Below are positions 36,494-46,584 of a DNA stretch of 64,000 nucleotides, in pieces. Source of the stretch: Thermostichus lividus PCC 6715. Lineage in GTDB: Bacteria > Cyanobacteriota > Cyanobacteriia > Thermosynechococcales > Thermosynechococcaceae. The translations under genes were made by a program, and so were the position numbers. Each line of letters starts with the position of its first letter. The first letter of the stretch is position 1. Location: the NCBI RefSeq assembly GCF_002754935.1, contig NZ_CP018092.1, positions 1,116,001-1,180,000 of the forward strand, read 5' to 3'. The notes beneath the pieces were generated by a model. It did not search any database and had not been told where the DNA came from. It was given only the letters and a program-made list of their open reading frames with translations.

Positions 36494-38253
36494 TCAATCA
36501 GTTGCCCAGTTTGCAATTGCCAAAGGCTGTAGTACAGTCCTTCCTGAGCAAGTAGCGCTTCGTGGGTGCCCTGCTCGACAATATTCCCCTGTTCCATCAC
36601 GTAAATACAGTTGGCATGGCGAATCGTTGAGAGCCGATGGGCGATCGCGATCGTCGTGCGGTGCTCAGTAATGTGGGCAAGGGAGCGTTGAATCGCCGCT
36701 TCGGTTTCGTTATCCACGGCTGAGGTGGCCTCATCCAACACCAGAATAGGCGGATCCTTGAGAATGGCACGGGCGATCGCCAACCGTTGACGTTGCCCCC
36801 CAGAGAGTTTTTGCCCCCGCTCCCCCACCACCGTGTCATACCCTTGCGGCAATTGCTCAATAAACTCGTGCGCCTCCGCCATCTTGGCGGCTTGGATGAC
36901 CTCCGTCAGTGTGGCATCAAAGGTGCCGTAGGCAATATTTTCAAAAACAGTGCCATGGAACAAAAACACATCCTGACTTACCCAACCAATAGCGGCTCGC
37001 AAATCCTGCAAGCGATACTCGCGAATGTCAATACCATCAATACACACACACCCCTGCTGCACCTCGTAAAAGCGCAGGAGCAACTTCACCAGTGTACTTT
37101 TGCCAGAGCCAGTGGAGCCAACAATGGCCACAGTCTGCCCAGCGGGAATCGTCAGGTTAATATGTTTGAGCACAGCAGAGCGCCCAGCATAGGCAAAGCT
37201 TACATCCCTAAAGGCCACCTCTCCCTTCACCCGAGATGGGTCTAGGGGGCGATCGCCCGTCCGAATGGCAATAGGGGTCTCCAGTAAATTCAACACCCGC
37301 TGCGTAGAAGCCATCGCCCGCTGATACTGATCCAGCGTTTCCCCTAGACGCGTCAAAGGCCACAGCAAGCGCTGAATCAGGTACACCATCGTACTGTAAG
37401 CCCCTACATCAAGATGGCCGTTAAACGCCGCAAAGCCCCCCAGCACTAGCGTTCCCGTAAAACCAAACAAAATCACAAATCGAATCAGGGGAATATAGGC
37501 AGCACTAAGGCGAATGGCACGGCGGTTACTCTGCCGGTAGGCATCACTGTCAATACGCAGTCGCTCCAGCTCATAGCGCTCAGCCGTGAAACTTTTAATG
37601 GTTTGAATGCCAGTAATATTATTTGCTAAGCGTTCGTTGAGTCGCCCCGCCTTTTCGCGCACATCCGCATAGCGCGGCGCTAAACGCCGCTGAAATACCA
37701 GCGAACCCCACAGGATAAACGGCATCGGCAGCATTCCCCAAAACGCCACCGTCGGTGCCAGCACAACGAAAATCCCACCAATGGCAATAACAGTGGTCGT
37801 CACTTGTAGGATTTCATTGGCCCCGCCATCGAGGAAGCGTTCCAACTGATTAATGTCATCATTGAGAATCGCCAAGAGTAGCCCACTACTGTGGGCCTCA
37901 AAAAACGCCATATCCATCTCCTGGACATGGGCGTAGGTTTCTAGGCGCAAATCGTGCTGAATCTGCTGTGCCAAATTGCGCCATGCCCGCGCATAGGCAT
38001 ACTCAAACAGCGACTCAAGGCTCCAAATAATAAAGGAAATCAGGGCAAGAGCAAGGAGTTGGTGCTCAAAAGACACAAGACCCCAGCGGGAAAACAGGGA
38101 ATCTTGCCGCTGTACAACCAAGTCCACCGCAATCCCAATGAGAACCGGAGGAGCTAAATCAAAAATTTTGTTAAGAATAGAATACAGGGAGGCCAGCCCA
38201 ACCTGTCGCCGATAGCGTTGAGTGTGATGTAGTAGCCGAACAAACGGATGCAA
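36490..38253 (-). CDS. ABC exporter, fused membrane and ATPase domains
   Basis: The 587-residue half-transporter has an N-terminal six-helix domain and an ATPase with Walker A GSTGSGKST, Q-loop GWVSQDVFLF, signature LSGGQRQR, Walker B ILVLDEATSAVD and H-loop AHRLST. The start is a TTG at 38253 (MHPFVRLLHHTQRYRRQ). It resembles the exporter at 14229 in architecture, but the two are only moderately alike, so they are not a recent duplication. The gene lies 30 bp downstream of gnd on the same strand. Cargo cannot be read from sequence. Confidence 0.9.
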   Translation of the reverse strand: MHPFVRLLHHTQRYRRQVGLASLYSILNKIFDLAPPVLIGIAVDLVVQRQDSLFSRWGLVSFEHQLLALALISFIIWSLESLFEYAYARAWRNLAQQIQHDLRLETYAHVQEMDMAFFEAHSSGLLLAILNDDINQLERFLDGGANEILQVTTTVIAIGGIFVVLAPTVAFWGMLPMPFILWGSLVFQRRLAPRYADVREKAGRLNERLANNITGIQTIKSFTAERYELERLRIDSDAYRQSNRRAIRLSAAYIPLIRFVILFGFTGTLVLGGFAAFNGHLDVGAYSTMVYLIQRLLWPLTRLGETLDQYQRAMASTQRVLNLLETPIAIRTGDRPLDPSRVKGEVAFRDVSFAYAGRSAVLKHINLTIPAGQTVAIVGSTGSGKSTLVKLLLRFYEVQQGCVCIDGIDIREYRLQDLRAAIGWVSQDVFLFHGTVFENIAYGTFDATLTEVIQAAKMAEAHEFIEQLPQGYDTVVGERGQKLSGGQRQRLAIARAILKDPPILVLDEATSAVDNETEAAIQRSLAHITEHRTTIAIAHRLSTIRHANCIYVMEQGNIVEQGTHEALLAQEGLYYSLWQLQTGQLID

Positions 38254-38283
38254 TGGCCAGCAACTCCCTTCAATGATCTTAGC

Positions 38284-39726
38284 CTAGCGCGTTACCGGCG
38301 CAGACTCTTGAATCGGCACCCATTCGGTGTGAAATGTGCCGGGCTTATCAAGGCGCTCGTAGGTGTGGGCACCAAAAAAGTCGCGCTGCGCTTGGGTCAA
38401 ATTTTGCGGCAGGCGATCGCGCCGATAACTATCAAAATACTCTAAAGACGCACCAAAGGCTGGAGCAGCAATACCTAAACGAGTAGCCTCCAGCATCACC
38501 TCCCGCCAAGCTGCCTGTTTATCCAGAATAGTTTGCTTAAACTCCGGTGCCAGCAATAGGTTTGGCAGATCAGGGTTTTCATCATAGGCCTGCTTAATTT
38601 TGTTCAGAAAACCAGCGCGAATAATGCAGCCTCCTTTCCAGATGCGGGCAATTTCACCCAAATTCAAGCGGTTGTCAAACAACTCCCGCGAGGCTTTGGC
38701 AATCAGTGCCATCCCTTGGGCATAGGAGCAGATCTTTGAGCAGTAGAGAGCATCGCGAATCTTATCAATAAACGCATTCACATCGCCACTAAAGCTAGCA
38801 CTTGGTCCTGGAAGCTGTTGTGCTGCGGCCAGTCGCTCCGCCTTGATTGACGACATAATGCGGGCATTGACCGCTGCAGTGATCGTTGGAATAGCCACCC
38901 CCATATCAAGAGCCGTTTCCACCGTCCAGCGACCCGTCCCCTTTTGACCAGCCGCATCCACAATCACGTCCACCAAGGGCAGTTGAGTCTCAGGGTCAAT
39001 ATAGGTAAAAATCTGGCTAGTAATTTCAATTAAAAACGAATTGAGTTCCGGAGTGCCGTTCCATTCCTTAAACACCTCGTGGAGTTGCTGATGATTCAGC
39101 CCCAGCACATTCTTAAGGAGGTCGTAGGCTTCGGCAATGAGTTGCATATCGCCATACTCAATGCCATTGTGCACCATCTTCACATAGTGACCTGCTCCCC
39201 CAGGCCCAATGTAGGTCACGCAGGGGCCATCATCCACCTGCGCCGCAATTTTCGTCAAAATGGGCTCCAATGCCTTGTAGGCATCGGGACTCCCGCCAGG
39301 CATGAGGCTAGGGCCATTGAGCGCCCCTGCTTCACCGCCACTCACCCCCATACCAACAAAGCACAGACCTACAGCTTCTAGTTCAGCACCTCGCCGCTCA
39401 GTATCGGTATAGAGCGAGTTACCCCCATCAATCAGAATGTCTCCGGGTTCAAGAAGGGGCTTGAGTTGGGCAATGAGATCATCCACCGGCTGTCCTGCTT
39501 TCACCATGGCCAGAATTCGCCGCGGACGAGAGAGAGAGGCTACAAATTCTTCGAGAGTATAGGTCGCCTTAAATTTACGGCCAACAGCGCGCTCGGCCAT
39601 AAACGCCTCCGTACGGGCAGGGGTACGATTGTAAACGGCCACTGAAAAACCATTGCGTTCGACGTTGAGGGCAAGGTTTTCCCCCATAACAGCGAGGCCA
39701 ATGAGTCCAAAATCTTGCTGTGACAT
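38284..39726 (-). CDS. gnd: 6-phosphogluconate dehydrogenase
   Basis: Gnd oxidatively decarboxylates 6-phosphogluconate to ribulose 5-phosphate with NADP in the oxidative pentose phosphate pathway. The product has 480 residues from ATG 39726. The N-terminal NADP-binding motif GLAVMGENLALN and the family signatures FVGMGVSGGEAGALNG and GAGHYVKMVHNGIEYGDMQ, with the catalytic Lys and His, are visible. IRAGFLNKIKQAY and the C-terminal GAHTYERLDKPGTFHTEW complete it. The longer reading from a TTG adds nine unlikely residues. Confidence 0.97.
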   Translation of the reverse strand: MSQQDFGLIGLAVMGENLALNVERNGFSVAVYNRTPARTEAFMAERAVGRKFKATYTLEEFVASLSRPRRILAMVKAGQPVDDLIAQLKPLLEPGDILIDGGNSLYTDTERRGAELEAVGLCFVGMGVSGGEAGALNGPSLMPGGSPDAYKALEPILTKIAAQVDDGPCVTYIGPGGAGHYVKMVHNGIEYGDMQLIAEAYDLLKNVLGLNHQQLHEVFKEWNGTPELNSFLIEITSQIFTYIDPETQLPLVDVIVDAAGQKGTGRWTVETALDMGVAIPTITAAVNARIMSSIKAERLAAAQQLPGPSASFSGDVNAFIDKIRDALYCSKICSYAQGMALIAKASRELFDNRLNLGEIARIWKGGCIIRAGFLNKIKQAYDENPDLPNLLLAPEFKQTILDKQAAWREVMLEATRLGIAAPAFGASLEYFDSYRRDRLPQNLTQAQRDFFGAHTYERLDKPGTFHTEWVPIQESAPVTR

Positions 39727-39831
39727 AAATTCGTCCTGCGCTTGCAGTGGCAAATATCATTTCCACCATAGCGGGAAGCTCTGGGAACGCAATGGAAGAA
39801 GACGTTAACTTTTACCCACAGAACTGAGAGG

Positions 39832-39882
39832 ATGCGGACTTCCATGCCCCTTAAAGGGTGAAGGCATCGACACTGTCCGCAT
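39832..39882. repeat. Nested inverted repeat upstream of gnd
   Basis: ATGCGGAC at 39832-39839 pairs with GTCCGCAT at 39875-39882, and inside it ATGCC at 39844-39848 pairs with GGCAT at 39863-39867. It overlaps the end of the TnpB relic, so it is plausibly part of a decayed IS200/IS605-type right end. It may also influence gnd transcription. The rest of the 39727-40135 gap shows no intact gene. Confidence 0.55.
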
Positions 39883-40057
39883 AACTGTTACTGCGTCTCC
39901 GCTCAGTTTTGGTGCGAGGTTGCTGGTGTGTGCGTTCTCGAATCCCTGTTAAATCCTCTAGTGCAATGCTGGCAGAAAGAGACGTTGCGCTTTCAACGAT
40001 GCGCTCGGAAACAGTGTGGTTCACGTTGGAACCAGTGCTCAGAAGCATCAATGGCAC
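39851..40057 (-). pseudogene. Fragment of TnpB (IS200/IS605-type RNA-guided nuclease)
   Basis: The minus-strand frame encodes about 68 residues. Their core, NHTVSERIVESATSLSASIA then LEDLTGIRERTHQQPRTKTE and RRRSNS, matches the TnpB region around the RuvC-II glutamate (xALEDLxGIRxR). The expected next part, WSFYQLRxF, is replaced by unrelated sequence ending SVDAFTL. The helix-turn-helix, RuvC-I, zinc ribbon and RuvC-III parts are absent. It is a small relic between gnd and cobM. Confidence 0.8.
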
Positions 40058-40135
40058 GAGGTTGGGACGCCCTGTTTGCTGGCAACGGGGAAGATGTTAC
40101 TGACGGTGTTGATGCCTAATGCTTTACTAAAGCAT

Positions 40136-40930
40136 TTAGTCAGGTCGAAAGAGGTGATGATGTTCAGGGCTGTAAAGGCAGGATCGCCCTTGAAACGGTG
40201 TGACATGCTGGGCGGCTAACGCAGGACTAATCAAATATAGGGTAGTGCGTGTCAGCCGTTGCTGTTGGCTAACGCTGGCCATCTCTGACAACGGCACCAG
40301 CCACAACTGCTCATCGGGCCAGCCTAAGCGATAACCAATAGCCACCAAGGTGTCTGGAGGGTAGTGGGCAAGCAACTGTTGTTGTGCTCGTTGGACACAA
40401 TTGGCACTCAGATAAAGGCACAGGCTAGCTTGATGAGCCGCTAAACTCGCTAATTCCTCGGCAGCAGGCACGCGAGTGCGACCGCTAGCACGGGTAAGAA
40501 TAATGGTTTGCACCAGCTCTGGCAGTGTTAATTCTGCCTTCAGGCGAGCGGCAGCTAACTGATAAGCACTAATTCCGGGAACCACCTCCACCTCAATACC
40601 GGCAGCGGCTAAGCGTTGAATTTGCTCGTGAATCGCACTGTACAGACTGGGATCCCCTGATTGTAAGCGCACGACCACCTTGCCCGCTTCGACGGCACTA
40701 ATCATCAGTGGCAGGATCTCTTCGAGAGTCAGTGCTGCTGTGGGGATACAAGTTGCTGTTGCTGCTGCAAATTGCAAAATACCACTCGGCACTAAGGAGT
40801 CGGCATAGACAATGACATCTGCCTGCTGGATCAGGCGCTGTCCCTTCAGGGTTAATAATTCTGGATCTCCAGGCCCAGCCCCCACAAAATAGACACCAGC
40901 CTTGGGTTGAGTACCGTTTTCAACAATCAA
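40136..40930 (-). CDS. cobM: Precorrin-4 C11-methyltransferase
   Basis: CobM methylates C-11 of (cobalt-)precorrin-4 in cobalamin synthesis, using S-adenosylmethionine. The product has 264 residues from a TTG at 40930. The tetrapyrrole-methyltransferase start VYFVGAGPGDPELLTLKG, then VVRLQSGDPSLYSAIHEQ and VVPGISAYQLAAARL, are the family's SAM and substrate-binding segments. YADSLV favours CobM over the related CobI, CobJ and CobL. It lies 106 bp downstream of sufR on the same strand. Nothing upstream resembles a cobalamin riboswitch. Confidence 0.9.
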   Translation of the reverse strand: MIVENGTQPKAGVYFVGAGPGDPELLTLKGQRLIQQADVIVYADSLVPSGILQFAAATATCIPTAALTLEEILPLMISAVEAGKVVVRLQSGDPSLYSAIHEQIQRLAAAGIEVEVVPGISAYQLAAARLKAELTLPELVQTIILTRASGRTRVPAAEELASLAAHQASLCLYLSANCVQRAQQQLLAHYPPDTLVAIGYRLGWPDEQLWLVPLSEMASVSQQQRLTRTTLYLISPALAAQHVTPFQGRSCLYSPEHHHLFRPD

Positions 40931-41036
40931 CGTAAATACTCTCTTGAATGACGTTCTGTAACTTAAGGAATTTTATGGCCTGAGGTATGTGTTTTGTGCA
41001 GGCTGTCTCATCCTTGGGTTCGAGCAACTCCAGTAA

Positions 41037-41702
41037 CTAGCTGCGGGGACGAATCAAGTAACCACAGCGATGCTCGCCATCCACAATCCAGTGGGTGCGC
41101 TCAACGGCACAGTCTTCCAAGGCGATCGCAAACATCTGCAACTCGTGATCGCACACTGCCGGAAAGGATTGTGCCACTGCTGAAATAGCGCAATTATATT
41201 CGGTAAAGAGATAGGCGGGGGGCTGACCGACCTCATGCACCGGGTAAAATTCTGCCATGTACCCCTCCTGTTGGCGCAGTGCCACCAATCGGGCGAGGCG
41301 TTCGCAAAGGGAGCCATTCCCCATTTGTTGGCGGTAGTCTATGGCCTTGCGTCGCCATGCCACCTGCAAAACATCATGAACCTGATCAGGCCCCAGCGTG
41401 GCTGCCACCGATTCTAACAGCTCTAGGGCAAAGCCTTTAGAGCCACTGGTGTGCTGCCGCCGCTGCAATTGCCGCAGTTCCTCGCGCCCTGCTTCACTAA
41501 TGGTATAGCGATACTGAGGACGACCCACTGTCCCCGACAAAACGTCGTAGGTCACCAGTTGCGCCGCTTCCATCTCCTTGAGATGACGGCGCACCGCTTG
41601 GGGGCTAATGGCCAACTGCACCGCTAACTCTTGGGCGCTCAGGTGCCCATCCCGGAGCAGACAGTGTAAGATGTCGTGTTTTGTGTCCGATGTGAGAGTC
41701 AC
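41037..41702 (-). CDS. sufR: Iron-sulfur cluster biogenesis repressor SufR
   Basis: SufR is a DeoR/ArsR-like winged-helix repressor that binds a [4Fe-4S] cluster and controls suf genes. The protein has about 221 residues from GTG 41702; a TTG at 41747 adds 15. The helix-turn-helix is SAQELAVQLAISPQAVRRHL. The cysteine pattern C-x12-C-x13-C-x14-C, diagnostic of cyanobacterial SufR, is exact in the C-terminal part (starting at EYNCAISAV and ending EHRCGYL). It is divergent from sufB. Two sites that match its operator lie between them. Confidence 0.95.
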   Translation of the reverse strand: MTLTSDTKHDILHCLLRDGHLSAQELAVQLAISPQAVRRHLKEMEAAQLVTYDVLSGTVGRPQYRYTISEAGREELRQLQRRQHTSGSKGFALELLESVAATLGPDQVHDVLQVAWRRKAIDYRQQMGNGSLCERLARLVALRQQEGYMAEFYPVHEVGQPPAYLFTEYNCAISAVAQSFPAVCDHELQMFAIALEDCAVERTHWIVDGEHRCGYLIRPRS

Positions 41703-41786
41703 TGCTGTTTCAATCCTCAGATCGACCCGTTGACCAAGTCTGCGCAAGGAGAATTACCCCTAACCCTAACTAACCCTTGACTTAAA

Positions 41787-41800
41787 CAACCATTTTATTG
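41787..41800. promoter_or_regulatory. SufR operator-like site 1
   Basis: CAACcattttATTG matches the SufR operator CAAC-N6-GTTG with one mismatch. It lies in the sufR-sufB intergenic region, nearer sufR, where autorepression would act. Confidence 0.75.
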
Positions 41801-41823
41801 CTAAATTAGTCCTAGAGATAAAG

Positions 41824-41837
41824 CAATCCTTTTGTTG
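41824..41837. promoter_or_regulatory. SufR operator-like site 2
   Basis: CAATccttttGTTG matches CAAC-N6-GTTG with one mismatch, the complement of site 1's mismatch. Centre-to-centre spacing from site 1 is 37 bp. It lies about 50 bp before the sufB start. Confidence 0.75.
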
Positions 41838-41885
41838 CTTAATATACTCGAAACTCTGCCCTTCTTCACCCATAGAGAACACTCG

Positions 41886-43322
41886 ATGTCGGCAACGGTA
41901 CAATCCCTCGTCAACCAGCCTTACAAATACGGCTTTGTGACTCAGATTGAGACAGATAGTATCCCTCGTGGTCTCAACGAGGATGTCATTCGTCTCATTT
42001 CCGCCAAGAAGAACGAGCCGGAGTTTATGCTTGAGTTCCGGTTGCGAGCCTATCGGCAGTGGCTCAAGATGACTGAGCCAACGTGGCCGCGGGTTAGCTA
42101 TCCCCCCATTGATTATCAAGATATTGTCTATTACTCAGCACCAAAGCAAAAGGAGAAGCTCAAGAGCCTTGAGGACGTTGACCCGGTGCTGCTAGAGACG
42201 TTTGAAAAACTGGGCATTCCCCTCTCAGAGCAAAAGCGGCTGACCAATGTGGCCGTGGATGCCATTTTTGATAGCGTCTCAGTGGCCACCACCTTTCGCG
42301 AAGAGTTGGCCAAGCAGGGGGTTATTTTCTGTTCGATGTCCGAAGCGCTACAGGAGTACCCCGACCTTGTGCAGAAGTACTTGGGGAGTGTGGTACCCAT
42401 TGGCGATAACTTCTATGCCGCCCTTAATTCGGCGGTATTTTCCGATGGGTCGTTTGTTTATATTCCCAAACACACCCGCTGTCCGATGGAACTGTCCACC
42501 TATTTTCGGATTAACAACGGTGAGTCAGGGCAGTTTGAGCGCACCCTCATTATTGCGGAGGAGGGAAGTTACGTCAGTTACTTGGAAGGCTGCACAGCAC
42601 CAATGTTTGACACAAATCAACTCCATGCGGCGGTGGTGGAGTTGGTCGCTCTCGATAACGCTGAGATTAAATACTCAACGGTTCAGAACTGGTACGCTGG
42701 GGATGAAAATGGCAAAGGCGGCATCTACAACTTTGTGACGAAGCGCGGCCTATGCCTAGGGCGCAACGCCAAGATCTCTTGGACTCAGGTGGAAACAGGG
42801 TCTGCCATTACGTGGAAGTATCCCAGTTGTGTTCTGGTAGGGGACAATTCTGTGGGTGAGTTTTACTCGGTTGCTCTTACCAACCACTGTCAGCAGGCGG
42901 ATACTGGTACGAAAATGATTCACATTGGCAAGAATACCCGCAGTACCATTGTGTCTAAGGGCATTTCGGCGGGGCGTTCTACAAACAGTTACCGTGGCTT
43001 GGTGAAAATTGGCCCAAAAGCAGCGGGAGCGCGCAACTATTCCCAGTGTGACTCGATGCTGATCGGTGATCACTCTGGTGCCAATACGTTTCCCTATATC
43101 CAAGTACAAAACTCTACCGCCCAGGTGGAGCACGAGGCCTCGACATCCAAGATCGGTGAGGATCAGCTATTCTACTTTGCCCAGCGGGGCATTTCGGCGG
43201 AGGATGCTGTCTCGATGATGATTAGTGGGTTTTGCCGCGATGTCTTTAACCAATTGCCGATGGAGTTTGCGGTGGAAGCCGATCGCCTCCTCAGCTTGAA
43301 GCTCGAAGGCAGTGTGGGCTAG
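41886..43322 (+). CDS. sufB: Fe-S cluster assembly scaffold SufB
   Basis: SufB, with SufC and SufD, forms the scaffold that builds Fe-S clusters; cyanobacteria depend on it. The product has 478 residues from ATG 41886. Conserved segments include [38 protein letters not shown] and [20 protein letters not shown]. The last carries the cysteine equivalent to E. coli SufB Cys405 in the LVGDNS region neighbourhood. [19 protein letters not shown] is near the end, with the His/Glu cluster ligands. No sufC follows; the next gene is convergent and overlaps by four bases, so the usual sufBCDS order is broken here. Confidence 0.96.
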   Translation: MSATVQSLVNQPYKYGFVTQIETDSIPRGLNEDVIRLISAKKNEPEFMLEFRLRAYRQWLKMTEPTWPRVSYPPIDYQDIVYYSAPKQKEKLKSLEDVDPVLLETFEKLGIPLSEQKRLTNVAVDAIFDSVSVATTFREELAKQGVIFCSMSEALQEYPDLVQKYLGSVVPIGDNFYAALNSAVFSDGSFVYIPKHTRCPMELSTYFRINNGESGQFERTLIIAEEGSYVSYLEGCTAPMFDTNQLHAAVVELVALDNAEIKYSTVQNWYAGDENGKGGIYNFVTKRGLCLGRNAKISWTQVETGSAITWKYPSCVLVGDNSVGEFYSVALTNHCQQADTGTKMIHIGKNTRSTIVSKGISAGRSTNSYRGLVKIGPKAAGARNYSQCDSMLIGDHSGANTFPYIQVQNSTAQVEHEASTSKIGEDQLFYFAQRGISAEDAVSMMISGFCRDVFNQLPMEFAVEADRLLSLKLEGSVG

Positions 43323-44350
43323 GTTTCGGGTAAAATTCGCCACACTTTAATGGTGGTATCCTCACTGGCGGAGATCAGTTGGTCTTGGCCAAACACAACG
43401 CTATAAACCGAACCAGAGTGACCTTTGAGGGTGCGTAGCAGGTCGCCGGAGAGTGACCAAAGCTTGACGGTTTGATCGCCATGGCCACTGGCAATGGTGC
43501 TGCCGTCGGGGCTGACCGCGACGCTAAAGACTTGACCACTCTCAGCGGAAAACTGATGTTCGAGTTCGCCTGTGGTCAAGTTCCATACCTTAATGCCATC
43601 TTTATCGCTGCCGCTTACGAGTTGGGCGTTGTTGGGGGTAAAGGCAAGGCTATTAACGTCACTGGTGTGCCCTTCAAGGGTGCGCAGCAGCCGTTGAGCC
43701 TGTAAATCCCAAAGGCGAATCTGGGTATCGACCCCACCGGTAGCTAAAAATCGGCCATCGTTACTAATGGCAACGGTGAGCATAATGCCGTTGTGGCCGC
43801 CTAGGGTGGCAATTTCTTGGAGGGTACTCAGATTCCAGAGCTTGACGGTATGATCGTAGCTGGCACTGGCTAGGGTACGCCCATCGGGAGTGAGGGCTAA
43901 GCCATTGACAAAGTCGTGGTGACCGCTGAGGGTGTGGCGCAGTTGGCGATCGCCGGTGCTCCAAAGCTTAATGGAGTTGTCTTTACTGCCACTGATCACC
44001 GTTTGACCATCGGGTGTGATGACAAGGGCATAAATCCAGTCAGTATGACCGCTGGCTTGCCCAAGTTCTGTGCCAGTTGCTAAGTTCCAAAAGTGGAGGA
44101 CGCGATCGTCGCCGCCACTGACGAGTAAATCACCGCTGAGGGCAACGGCATTGACTTCATCGTCGTGCCCCCGCAGTGTCATCGCCAGTGCTACTTTTTG
44201 CCATCGTGAGGGCTGTGCTGTGGAGGGGCTGACGGGGTTATCCCCTGTCCAGCGGGTACTTAACTGCCAGTAGGCCACCCCAGCCACCGCAGCACTTAAC
44301 ACAAGGGTGCCCAAGAGAAGACCAATCTCAGAACTTCGTTTGTTGGTCAT
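43319..44350 (-). CDS. WD40 beta-propeller protein with N-terminal membrane anchor
   Basis: The product has 343 residues. The N-terminus has a membrane segment, [20 protein letters not shown], followed by a single seven-bladed propeller of WD40 repeats ([27 protein letters not shown], and later [20 protein letters not shown] and similar). Each repeat ends in WD-like pairs such as VKLWNL or IRLWDL. It probably acts as a protein-binding platform at the membrane; the partner is unknown. Its start overlaps the 3' end of the alpha/beta hydrolase by 23 bases, so both belong to one transcript. Confidence 0.88.
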   Translation of the reverse strand: MTNKRSSEIGLLLGTLVLSAAVAGVAYWQLSTRWTGDNPVSPSTAQPSRWQKVALAMTLRGHDDEVNAVALSGDLLVSGGDDRVLHFWNLATGTELGQASGHTDWIYALVITPDGQTVISGSKDNSIKLWSTGDRQLRHTLSGHHDFVNGLALTPDGRTLASASYDHTVKLWNLSTLQEIATLGGHNGIMLTVAISNDGRFLATGGVDTQIRLWDLQAQRLLRTLEGHTSDVNSLAFTPNNAQLVSGSDKDGIKVWNLTTGELEHQFSAESGQVFSVAVSPDGSTIASGHGDQTVKLWSLSGDLLRTLKGHSGSVYSVVFGQDQLISASEDTTIKVWRILPET

Positions 44351-45266
44351 GGGGGGAAACCTCCAAAACGCAGGTGCTGAGCCACTCCAAAATGATCTGG
44401 TTCACTTCGGTGGGCTGCTCATCGTGGGGACAATGCCCTGCCGCAGCTAGTCTCACTAATTGTAGGTTGGTATGTACCTGCTGGAATAGGGCGGCAAGCT
44501 GGGGGGGAATGAAGCGATCCTGCTGTCCCCAAATTAATAGTAAAGGCTGTGGTATGGCTTGCAGCATGACTTTAGCACTGGTGCCGAAGCTTGGGCGGGT
44601 CATAGCCTGAATAATTTGGCTAAAGGCGCGATCGGCATGGCGATCGTAGGCAGGGGTGAGCAGAATCTCGAGCAATTCGGCATCCACACAGGTGGGGTTG
44701 GCATAGGCCAGTTGTGCCCACCGTTTGACAATAGCGGGGCGACGGATGGCATAAAACAGCCCCCGCAGCAGCCACTGAGCCGTAAAGAGCCACTCAATAC
44801 TGTTCACAAGAGGGGCGATCGCCCGCGGGATTAGCTCATCCCGGATGGCAGGATCCGGCAAGCTGAGCATCACGACCCCAGCCGCCATTTGGGGGTAGCG
44901 GTAGGCACAGGTCAAGGCAATGAGAGCACCAATGGAATTGCCAATAAGAATGGTGGGTTTACCGATGAGGTGCTGCCAGAAGGCATGAACCTGCGCTGCC
45001 CAAAAGTCAGCAGTGTAGGGGGCGATCGGTTTTTCGGCGGCTCCTAGCCCCATTAAATCTAAGGCGTAGGTGGGGTGATGCGTGCCTAAGGTTCGTAAAT
45101 TATGTCGCCAATGCCGTAGCGAAGCGCCAAAGCCGTGCAGCAACAACAATGGATAGTCAGATGGAACCGGCGGTTGCCAAAAGCTATAACGGCTCTGCCA
45201 CCCCCGCCAGCACCAGTCGCGCTCAATGCCGTAGCGGTAGGACGCGATCGCAGCTAGTTGTCTCAT
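44328..45266 (-). CDS. Alpha/beta-fold hydrolase
   Basis: The product has 312 residues. The nucleophile elbow is GNSIGA (Ser) following KPTILI. The acid is in IWGQQDRFIPP and the histidine in AAGHCPHDEQPTEVN. LLLLHGFGASLRHWRHN supplies the oxyanion-hole HGFG. The substrate cannot be told from sequence; related cyanobacterial proteins are annotated only as hydrolases. Its 3' end overlaps the WD40 gene, and the upstream sat gene is divergent with 67 bp between them. Confidence 0.88.
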   Translation of the reverse strand: MRQLAAIASYRYGIERDWCWRGWQSRYSFWQPPVPSDYPLLLLHGFGASLRHWRHNLRTLGTHHPTYALDLMGLGAAEKPIAPYTADFWAAQVHAFWQHLIGKPTILIGNSIGALIALTCAYRYPQMAAGVVMLSLPDPAIRDELIPRAIAPLVNSIEWLFTAQWLLRGLFYAIRRPAIVKRWAQLAYANPTCVDAELLEILLTPAYDRHADRAFSQIIQAMTRPSFGTSAKVMLQAIPQPLLLIWGQQDRFIPPQLAALFQQVHTNLQLVRLAAAGHCPHDEQPTEVNQIILEWLSTCVLEVSPHDQQTKF

Positions 45267-45333
45267 GCCCCTATCCCATCGATAATGACTTCTATGTTAT
45301 GAAGTTTTGCAACGATCGACCGCAAGGAGTTTA

Positions 45334-46530
45334 ATGTTGAGCGACGTCAGTGAAATAAACGATGCGATCGCCCCCCATGGGGGTATCTTGGTGAATCGAA
45401 TTCTGTCCCCTGAACAAAAGCAGTACTGGCGCGATCGCGCCGATCAGCTACCGCGCGTGCGCCTTGACGAGCGAGCCGTGTCCGACTTAGAACTTATTGC
45501 CATTGGCGGCTTTAGCCCCTTGACAGGGTTTATGGGACAGGCGGACTACGAGCGGGTAGTTACGGAGATGTACCTAGAGAACGGCCTACCGTGGTCAATT
45601 CCCATTACCCTCTCTGTTACTGCTGAGGTCGCCGCGCCCCTAGAGCTGGGTCAGACCATCCGCCTTGACAACGCCGCCGGTGAGTTTCTTGGTATTCTCG
45701 AGCTGACCGAAAAATATACCTACGACAAACGCCACGAAGCCCGCTGTGTCTATCGTACAGAAGACGACAAGCATCCGGGTGTCAACGTTGTCTATCAACA
45801 GGGAGAGGTGAATTTAGCCGGCCCCATTTGGCTCTTGGAGCGGCACCCTCACCCGCAATTTCCGAGTTACTGTATCGATCCGGTGGAGTCCCGCGCCCTG
45901 TTCCGCAGCAAAGGCTGGCGCACCATTGTGGGATTCCAAACCCGTAACCCCATTCACCGCGCCCACGAATACATCCAAAAATGCGCCCTAGAAATCGTCG
46001 ATGGCCTATTTCTGCATCCCCTTGTCGGCGCAACGAAGGAAGATGACATCCCAGCGGACGTACGGATGCGCTGTTATGAAATTATGCTAGAGCACTACTA
46101 TCCTCGGGATCGGGTCATTTTAGCCATTAACCCGGCTGCCATGCGTTATGCTGGCCCGCGGGAAGCGATTTTCCATGCCCTTGTTCGTAAAAATTACGGC
46201 TGTACTCACTTTATTGTGGGGCGCGACCATGCGGGGGTAGGGGACTACTATGGCACCTACGATGCCCAGCACATCTTTGATGAATTTGATCCGGCAGCTC
46301 TTGGCATTGTCCCCTTAAAATTTGAGCACGCCTTCTACTGCACCCGCACCCAGTCTATGGCCACAAGCAAAACCAGTCCTAGTAAACCAGAGGAGCGGAT
46401 CCATCTGTCTGGCACTAAAGTGCGAGAAATGTTACGCCGGGGTGAACTGCCGCCTCCAGAATTTTCTCGCCCTGAGGTGGCTGCTGAACTGGCTCGGGCA
46501 ATGCGACAACCGCACCTGAGCGCTCTGTGA
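45334..46530 (+). CDS. sat: Sulfate adenylyltransferase (ATP sulfurylase)
   Basis: Sat activates sulfate with ATP to form APS, the first step of sulfate assimilation. The 398-residue product has [16 protein letters not shown], with the catalytic QxRN and HxxH motifs. [13 protein letters not shown] carries the second nucleotide motif and [17 protein letters not shown] lies at the C-terminus. The ATG at 45334 is supported by AAGGAG at 45323-45328. No APS-kinase domain is fused. A strong hairpin follows about 55 bp after the stop. Confidence 0.97.
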   Translation: MLSDVSEINDAIAPHGGILVNRILSPEQKQYWRDRADQLPRVRLDERAVSDLELIAIGGFSPLTGFMGQADYERVVTEMYLENGLPWSIPITLSVTAEVAAPLELGQTIRLDNAAGEFLGILELTEKYTYDKRHEARCVYRTEDDKHPGVNVVYQQGEVNLAGPIWLLERHPHPQFPSYCIDPVESRALFRSKGWRTIVGFQTRNPIHRAHEYIQKCALEIVDGLFLHPLVGATKEDDIPADVRMRCYEIMLEHYYPRDRVILAINPAAMRYAGPREAIFHALVRKNYGCTHFIVGRDHAGVGDYYGTYDAQHIFDEFDPAALGIVPLKFEHAFYCTRTQSMATSKTSPSKPEERIHLSGTKVREMLRRGELPPPEFSRPEVAAELARAMRQPHLSAL

Positions 46531-46584
46531 TCTAGCACAGGGGGTGGGGGACACTGCCTCCGTCTCTGACATTAGCAAAACGAG

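Noticed and set aside
39754-39830. tRNA or riboswitch upstream of gnd
   Set aside because: No cloverleaf or known aptamer pattern; the hairpins fit better with a transposon relic.
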